Both the position numbers and the translations under genes were made by a program. The notes below the pieces were generated by a model, which was not told where the DNA came from, did no database searches, and worked only from the letters and a program-made list of their open reading frames with translations. 64,000 nucleotides of DNA, from positions 31,225,638 to 31,289,637 of the forward strand of contig OW388296.1 of NCBI GenBank assembly GCA_936450465.1, given 5' to 3'. Shown in pieces: positions 61,159 through 64,000 of the stretch. Every line of letters begins with the position of its first letter. The stretch's first letter is position 1. This DNA comes from Gibbula magus (Eukaryota; Mollusca; Gastropoda; Trochida; Trochidae).

Positions 61159-61603
61159 CAGTCTGATTAAAATCGACCTTGTTCCGAGGAATAAAATTTG
61201 CAAAATTATGCATCTACCGGGATACGAACAGGTTCTGTACATTCCTCTCCACAAGGTCTGAGAACACCCCGTAGTGGCGAATTTTCCGAACCATTTTAAC
61301 ACAGCCAAAGCCGAGTCAAATAGCTGACCAATCACAACGGAGTTTTTAAACGGTCACCGTTTTGAAAACATTCGGAACAGACCAAAGGATAGCTGTTTGG
61401 AGTTATCTGCCCCTAGCTTTTCACACCGAAAGCATTTGTTGGGCGTCTTTTGATTGGCTACCTGAATTGCGCTCGAACACGTACGCGAGTATACGGGATG
61501 TTATCAGACGGTTTGGCGTGGACACCTCTGAACGATATGAGTTCGTATCCCGGTAGATGCACTATTTTGCAATTTTTAACTTTTTTCGATTTTAATCAGA
61601 CTG
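61159..61603 (-). mobile_element. MITE family E, copy 2
   Basis: CAGTCTGATTAAAATCGACC to CGATTTTAATCAGACTG with CTACCGGGATACGAAC near both ends; the interior is reversed relative to copy 1. Short ORFs inside are shadows of the repeat. Confidence 0.83.
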
Positions 61604-61699
61604 AAGCAGTTAAATTCAAAACAACTGGTGATTGTTAGAAATACATGCCATTTAGATAGTGAACAAATATAACATGAACACTGCCTTCAATAGTACAAA

Positions 61700-61800
61700 T
61701 TCTTGTACTTGTTCGGACCGAGTCCCTTGCGGGATTCGAACTCACACCCTCAGAGTAAGGAAACTATCGCCAGCACTGATCGTACCAGCAGCTTAAATAA
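61700..61800 (-). mobile_element. Possible second tRNA-derived SINE, worn
   Basis: On the minus strand GGGTGTGAGTTCGAATCCCG, CAAGGGACTCGG resembles a B box and tRNA arm; a related stretch with AGTCCCTTGTGAGATTCAAA lies at 3065-3170. No clear A box or target duplication. Confidence 0.4.
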
Positions 61801-61995
61801 CACTTGTGATGTCATCCTATTGTCCTTTCACTCCATTATTTTTCAGTAATGGGCAGTTACACATCACATCATACTTTAAAGGAGAAATATAATTTATTGA
61901 ATTATTTAAAGTATTTGTGATAAAAAGGCATTGCTTTGAGTGTACTTTAAGTAGGTTAATGACCTCGTAACTCTCGGACATTAACCGTTACGTGC

Positions 61996-62440
61996 TCAGT
62001 AGAGCTGGTGATCTAGCACGTTGCAAGTGCTGTATGAGGCGGGGCGTTGTGCTGTCAGGTTGCCACGAACGATCACTGATTCTTTTGGAATATTTGGCCC
62101 TGACATGGTTCCCCGAACAATAACGCCCTCGCCTCTGAATCTGTCCACCTGACGAACGCAGTTGCGCACAAAACGTTCATTTCGTCTCCTATAGACACGT
62201 CTGTCGTCATGATGTTGCAAAAGAAAACGCGATTCGTCACTAAACCAAATGTGCCTCAAGTTTCGTAGAGTCCATATCCTCACGCTGTTCCACCACCGCC
62301 TGAGTCGTCGGCGCCGATATAGGGGACGTAGTCAGGTCCGACAACTGGTCTCCTCGAACGCAGACCGGCGTTATGCAGACGGTTCCTGATCGTTTGTGCT
62401 GATACTCTCCTCAAACCCGTGTTGCAGTGTCGGTCGGTCT
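61996..62440 (-). pseudogene. Tc1/mariner-type transposase remnant
   Basis: Read on the minus strand, the region gives VSAQTIRNRLHNAGLRSRRP followed, after a one-base frame change near 62325, by YRRRRLRRWWNS and HIWFSDESRFLLQHHDDRR. These are the end of the paired-type DNA-binding domain and the first catalytic Asp (SDES) of Tc1-like transposases. RGEGVIVRG and NLTAQR also match the family. Upstream of about 62440 and after NLTAQR the similarity stops, so the second Asp and the catalytic Glu are missing. Broken, not functional. Confidence 0.82.
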
Positions 62441-62479
62441 GGCTGGCCGATTACGTAGGTGGTGGAACCTGGGCCATGT

Positions 62480-62537
62480 TCAAGAGAGGTTTCAAAGTAA
62501 TCGCTCAATTAGCGATTACGTTTAAACCTCTCTTGAA
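62480..62537. repeat. Short strong hairpin beside the Tc1 remnant
   Basis: TTCAAGAGAGGTTTCAAAGT and AATCGCT pair with AGCGATT and ACGTTTAAACCTCTCTTGAA around a CAATT loop. Confidence 0.75.
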
Positions 62538-62659
62538 AGCAAGGCGAGAAAACATCGAGATAGAAAAAAATAGAAATGGTTCCAATTGTACCAAAATCAT
62601 GAATAAATATATCGTCAACTGCACAACACCTGTAACAGACGTTTGTCACTAACGTTGTC

Positions 62660-63364
62660 TCAAGTGAGACACATTTATATTATTTAATTGTTATCGTTTG
62701 GACAAAAGATGGTTCTTTATATATTTGCATTACTGGTAAAACGTGTTATGATGACCGCCAAATTTGAAATTTGAAGATAGTGCAACGATTCACGAGATAT
62801 GTCATTGACATGAGTTGTATTGACCTTGAAAATAAAGTCTGCGCAATTCCCCAATGAAGGATCTCACAGAGGATGAAGATACTCAGGGCTAAGGGTTGTT
62901 ATCAGATATCATTAACAGCACTATGACCTTGTAGATAAGGTCAATGTCACCAACGATTTAACGTGTGAAGATATTGGGTACAGCGTTATCATGTTAACAA
63001 GCTCGTGACCTTAACAATAAAGTCAAATCACCAGCGTAGAGGAGGATGTGACTACATTGGAAAATGGTGGTTCGTGAAGGCCATATCGCCATTACAAGAG
63101 TTTGAATACATGACCAAAGTGTCATGGCAACCTTGCAAATAAAGTCAAGGTCACCAAAGTAAAACGGGTTCTGCATTAATTCATTAGAAATGTGTATCGT
63201 TAATGTGATTGAGTGTGTTCAATATATAATCTCAGGACAGATTCAATATATAATTGAATTAGATAAAACTTATTATGCTATACGAAATCATGTTACAATT
63301 AGATAAAACTTGTTTGTTTTCATTTTGGGGATTCTCCCTTGTGGTTTTGAACAAATCAAGTTTT
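62660..63364. other. Worn tandem repeat stretch
   Basis: TGACCTTGAAAATAAAGTCT, TGACCTTGTAGATAAGGTCA, TGACCTTAACAATAAAGTCA and CCTTGCAAATAAAGTCAAGG recur about every 110-120 bp, giving an old four-unit array. No gene. Confidence 0.55.
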
Positions 63365-63878
63365 AAAGGCGCTGTAGCACGTTTTTGGAAGCTTATTTTT
63401 ATAAATTTTATTTTTACTTTTATTGTTAATGTTTATATAGTTGATTGTGCGTTAGAGGGTAAAAATCTCATACACGACATACAAAACGGTAATCCGTGCG
63501 ACGTATTAAGAGACAATTTTGTGGAACTTTTCAGTGTGAGAGGTAGATGTGTAGATCTTATTAACTTTTGAGTGTCCAGACAACAAGATGGTCAACCTTT
63601 CCATCATGGTGCTAAATTTAAAACTCTACCCTGAGTGTTTAGGTATAGCTACATCAGTCAGATCACTTGAACTACCTTCGAGCGGCCATTTTAACATGTA
63701 CACCTTAATATGGCCGTTCGAAGGGAAAATGACTCGCATGGCTTAACCGAATCATGTATATATTCATATCAGAACTACTTTTATCGATTCGGGAGTATTA
63801 CTTCGCCACTGTTTACACTTATTTACATTTTCGTGAGAGCACTTTTTTTCAGCAAGAGTGGCGTGCCATAGCGCCTTT
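63365..63878 (+). mobile_element. MITE family D, copy 2
   Basis: AAAGGCGCTGTAGCACG at the left and GGCGTGCCATAGCGCCTTT at the right. The interior TCAGTGTGAGAGGTAGATGT and GACTCGCATGGCTTAACCGA is shared with the copy ending at 29907. The short ORF inside it is not a gene. Confidence 0.8.
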
Positions 63879-64000
63879 AAAATAGAATAGGAACTTTTGT
63901 CTGACTGAACTCAGGACAGATTTATTCTCTGCGTTTTAGCAGAAAGATGTTGTCGACATATATGATGAAGCAAGGGATAGTGAATACGAACATGAGAAAT

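Overview
The window reads as nuclear DNA of a metazoan, most likely a marine lophotrochozoan and probably a bivalve mollusc (inference). It has long AT-rich introns with GT-AG borders, animal-type glycosylation genes, tRNA-derived SINEs, many TTAA-flanked MITEs, and GATGAGCTCATCAGG-type minisatellite elements with CCGT runs. There is no bacterial operon structure, ribosome binding site or CRISPR array.

Three host genes can be supported. (1) Minus strand, 675-18252: an SLC35E3-type nucleotide-sugar/triose-phosphate-family transporter in six coding exons (about 308 aa). (2) Plus strand, 18836-45674: a 20-exon gene for a 666-aa protein with N-terminal ankyrin repeats, a discoidin-like beta-sandwich and a C-terminal Ig-like sandwich; all exon phases join cleanly. 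Genes 1 and 2 are head to head, with 583 bp between start codons that carry ETS-like and E-box motifs. (3) Minus strand, 59156-60535: an intronless MGAT2 (N-glycan GlcNAc-transferase II) of 459 aa.

Most of the rest is mobile DNA. A 6-kb piggyBac element (9393-15440) with an intact 666-aa DDD transposase and TTAA at both ends sits inside intron 1 of SLC35E3; a 207-bp end-only relative lies in an intron of the ankyrin gene (36991-37197). A LINE of L1/Tx1 type (ORF 51363-55172) has intact endonuclease and reverse transcriptase motifs but looks to have lost its first ATG by one base. Three SINE copies have clear target duplications. At least seven MITE families (called A-G here) occur in one to five copies each, a Tc1-type transposase remnant lies at 61996-62440, and there are several long perfect or near-perfect foldbacks.

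The least expected signal is a set of foldback elements whose apical parts have the order helix I, CUGAUGA-like core, helix II, GAAA, helix III, UH, helix I' of hammerhead ribozymes (best at 39457-39530 and 8385-8489, weaker at 29764-29795 and around 33520-33927). The copies look degenerate but suggest a retrozyme/Penelope-linked family. All functional statements are from sequence reading alone; no search was run.
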